A DNA stretch of 23,957 nt from Candidatus Methanoperedentaceae archaeon (GTDB lineage: Archaea > Halobacteriota > Methanosarcinia > Methanosarcinales > Methanoperedenaceae), in NCBI GenBank assembly GCA_027371625.1, contig DAHXMQ010000119.1, positions 1-23,957 of the forward strand, read 5' to 3'. The notes under the pieces are model-generated. The model ran no database searches. It saw only the letters and a list, made by a program, of their open reading frames with translations, and was not told where the DNA came from. Position numbers and translations under genes: made by a program. This document shows, in pieces, positions 22,299 to 23,957 of the stretch (its first letter is position 1; each line of letters begins with the position of its first letter).

Positions 22299-22925
22299 AT
22301 GATAAAGAGTATCCGAAATTTGAAAAAAAATGTTAAGTACACAAGTAAGGACGAAAAGGATATTATTTTTTCTTCTTCAGAGAACGATATATGTGATGAT
22401 TATGCAGGGGAGATTGATTTTGTTCCTGCACTGCTGGGCGAGATAAAGAGCTTTGCAGTAACGCCGTTTGGAACGTACGGACTTTGTGAAAAGAGATTGC
22501 TTCGTGGCGTTGTCCTGTTCGGAACGGTTTCTGCGCATGATGGAAATGGAAAAAATAAAAGAAGGTTCGTGCTTGATGATATGACGGGAAACGCCGTCGT
22601 TGAAACCGATGAGTCAATGCCAGCAGTTTCTTCAACGGTCCTGGTCGTTGGGACGCTGGAGCGGCGAAATGGCATAAATAATATAAACGCTAAGCATATA
22701 ACCCCCGTTCCACTGAATAAAATAAAAACTGTCGGCGTATGGCACACTTTGAAGGCAATAGAATCAACCAATGCAGATATTAAATCCGCTTCAGATGCCA
22801 CCGAATTATTGAAAACCCATTCTTTTTTAGCACTCATCCGCAGGTCGCAGTTGAGTTCATACCAAATTTCGCCGCGCCATGTGCTTTTCGCAGTAGACGC
22901 ATTCACACGGGTATTGGAGGAATAA
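22299..22925 (+). CDS. Second RPA-like OB-fold protein
   Basis: The 208-aa protein has an N-terminal acidic region and an OB-like core (about residues 70-135): R-G-V-V-L-F-G-T-V-S, F-V-L-D-D-M-T-G-N-A-V-V and V-L-V-V-G-T-L-E-R-R-N-G, the strand order of RPA32/Stn1-type proteins. The C-terminal ~60 residues are helical and polar, as a winged helix or interaction tail would be. ATG 22299 follows a TGAGGG site; GTG 22287 overlaps the previous gene. It is probably the small partner of the RPA-like protein before it. Confidence 0.7.
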   Translation: MIKSIRNLKKNVKYTSKDEKDIIFSSSENDICDDYAGEIDFVPALLGEIKSFAVTPFGTYGLCEKRLLRGVVLFGTVSAHDGNGKNKRRFVLDDMTGNAVVETDESMPAVSSTVLVVGTLERRNGINNINAKHITPVPLNKIKTVGVWHTLKAIESTNADIKSASDATELLKTHSFLALIRRSQLSSYQISPRHVLFAVDAFTRVLEE

Positions 22926-22926
22926 C

Positions 22927-23598
22927 GTGCCGCAGCAAGAAGAAAATCATCAAACCGATTTTCATAAAATGAAACATATAATGGCGATAATGAAAGAAAA
23001 GTTCCCTGAGCGAGCAAGCTGGTTGAATACGAGCCTGAAGCGCCTGCCCGACGTTAAACCAATAAAGGATGATGAAACGTGGCTGGTAAAAGGCTTGCCT
23101 CCTGGAGATTCAAAGCAATGGTATCTGGTTAGAAATATCGGAGGCAGTTTGTTATGCCCGTGCTATTACCATGCTTTCGGCACGATGCGAAAGTTAAGGA
23201 TGTGTACTCATACCGGCGCTGTTTTGCTCTACTCGTGTCTGACAACAAACAATATCCAGGAGATATTAAAAAGAATCGAATTTAGTGAAAAGGCACTAAA
23301 TTTGGTTTACATACGGAGAAGAATTGCTAAAATCTTATCCGCGAAGTTCAGAGATTCGAGGTCGACGGCAAATCTCTTGCAATCCCTTAGCCTAGTGCCA
23401 GACGTGATAATGCAGGATGAAAGCACGTGGAAAGTCGCCGGTTTCAATGTGAGAATGATTGACGGAAAATATTTCTGCATAGGCACTGACGGGATTGATA
23501 AATTCCCGTGCCAGCATGTGTTTGCGGTAATGATATACAGGCGAGAAAAAAGGATGCTGGAAGAAGGCGGAGATGCGAGAAGGAGTACAATTGATTAA
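22927..23598 (+). CDS. Protein with two SWIM-type zinc knuckles
   Basis: The 223-aa protein has C77-x-C79-x13-C93-x-H95, which fits the CxCxnCxH SWIM pattern, in the expected W-Y-L-V-R...C-P-C-Y-Y-H context. A second, variant copy is C184-I-G-x8-C195-x-H197, with Gly in the place of the second Cys. SWIM domains bind DNA or proteins and occur in archaeal and bacterial helicase, transposase and Shu2-like recombination proteins. Start GTG 22927 has a TTGGAGGA site 8 nt upstream and follows the OB-fold gene by 1 nt, so a joint role in ssDNA handling or recombination is likely (inference). Confidence 0.72.
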   Translation: MPQQEENHQTDFHKMKHIMAIMKEKFPERASWLNTSLKRLPDVKPIKDDETWLVKGLPPGDSKQWYLVRNIGGSLLCPCYYHAFGTMRKLRMCTHTGAVLLYSCLTTNNIQEILKRIEFSEKALNLVYIRRRIAKILSAKFRDSRSTANLLQSLSLVPDVIMQDESTWKVAGFNVRMIDGKYFCIGTDGIDKFPCQHVFAVMIYRREKRMLEEGGDARRSTID

Positions 23599-23621
23599 AT
23601 GAAAGCAGGGTGATAAAAATC

Positions 23622-23834
23622 ATGAGAATATTGACATTCGAAATTCTGGCGGTTTTTATAGCGTATATATCTGTCATGTATGCACTGAATAGAAGAGGCA
23701 AACTGTACAGATATAATATAAGAATGGTAGGCCCGTTTGTGTTCATCCATTCCAGCCATGGTATGAATCTGATTGAAAAACTGGCTCGACCCAGAAAGAT
23801 TCTTAAATTTTTCTCGACGCATAGGAAACTATAA
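23622..23834 (+). CDS. Short protein resembling the N-terminus of archaeal site-2 proteases
   Basis: The 70-aa protein has one N-terminal helix (about residues 5-22), then R-Y-N-I-R-M-V-G-P-F-V-F-I-H-S-S-H-G and L-I-E-K-L-A-R-P-R-K-I-L-K-F, a pattern I associate with the N-terminal segment of archaeal M50-like membrane proteases ('GP...RT..GL..I..LA..KRFW'). It ends before any HExxH metalloprotease motif would appear, and none follows in the remaining window. It may be a truncated gene or a stand-alone regulatory fragment. ATG 23622 follows an AGGGTGAT site. Confidence 0.45.
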   Translation: MRILTFEILAVFIAYISVMYALNRRGKLYRYNIRMVGPFVFIHSSHGMNLIEKLARPRKILKFFSTHRKL

Positions 23835-23880
23835 ACGCATATCCCTATCTTGCGACTGAATTTTTAAGATAAAATTGATG

Positions 23881-23928
23881 TTCTTGGCTTTCATTCTTTT
23901 GTGTGTCTTTCCAAACAAAAGCCAAGAA
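23881..23928. repeat. Inverted repeat near the window end
   Basis: TTCTTGGCTTT (23881-23891) and AAAGCCAAGAA (23918-23928) pair perfectly over 11 bp with a T/C-rich 26-nt loop. It lies about 50 nt after the last gene and may be a terminator or small structured element. An A/T-rich TTTTTAAGAT stands just upstream. Confidence 0.4.
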
Positions 23929-23957
23929 ATCAGTGACCATTACAATAACCATAGCAA

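Overview
The window looks archaeal. It has TATA-type promoters (TTTAAATA-like boxes about 25 nt before apparent starts), Shine-Dalgarno-led operons with ATGA overlaps, two replication-protein-A-like ssDNA-binding proteins, a lipobox protein, an A24 prepilin peptidase with a GxGD motif, and small membrane proteins with leaders shaped like the archaeal class III (prepilin/archaellin) signal. AGA/AGG/ATA-rich codon use and moderate GC would fit a methanogen- or ANME-like euryarchaeon (Methanosarcinales-like). The dense set of unrecognised genes fits an accessory or extrachromosomal element. Both the lineage and the element type are inference; no replicon hallmark is present.

Region 1 (19-8194) is one forward gene run: a 1127-aa HerA/VirB4-class ATPase, a 72-aa two-helix membrane protein, a 571-aa secreted adhesin-like protein, then ten consecutive small proteins (5340-7876) sharing the leader D-x-G-[S/Y]-[V/I]-S-[I/L/M]-E followed by one or two membrane helices, and a small signal-anchored protein. 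The leader matches the spacing of the archaeal Q-x-S-x-E prepilin motif, but has Ser or Tyr for Gln and Asp for the usual basic residues.

Region 2 (8212-13751) holds an MrfA/YprA-like DUF1998 helicase, a J-domain polytopic membrane protein, and a zinc-dependent phospholipase C-like protein with a full set of metal ligands. The gene-poor stretches on either side of the J-domain/phospholipase pair carry two homologous 60-nt stem-loops with a covarying base pair, TATA boxes before them, a possible leader RNA switch, and one of two dispersed copies of an IS200/IS605-like terminal hairpin.

Region 3 (13752-20396) opens with a palindrome-rich divergent promoter between a reverse-strand unknown gene and the prepilin peptidase. 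Then come a ParA/MinD-like ATPase, three-helix and two-helix small membrane proteins, several small soluble proteins (two too short for routine ORF calling), a lipoprotein, a polytopic membrane protein and a coiled-coil protein with a membrane hairpin. Together with region 1 this reads as a pilus or DNA-transfer machine: motor ATPase, pilin set, processing peptidase, positioning ATPase, membrane channel candidates and a lipoprotein.

Region 4 (20403-23834) has an unknown protein, the two RPA-like proteins, a protein with two SWIM-type zinc knuckles, and a 70-aa fragment resembling the N-terminus of archaeal site-2 proteases. The ssDNA-binding proteins and the helicase could handle transferred DNA.

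Main hypothesis: an undescribed archaeal conjugation- or pilus-like system with its own multi-paralog, non-canonical prepilin set and its own peptidase.
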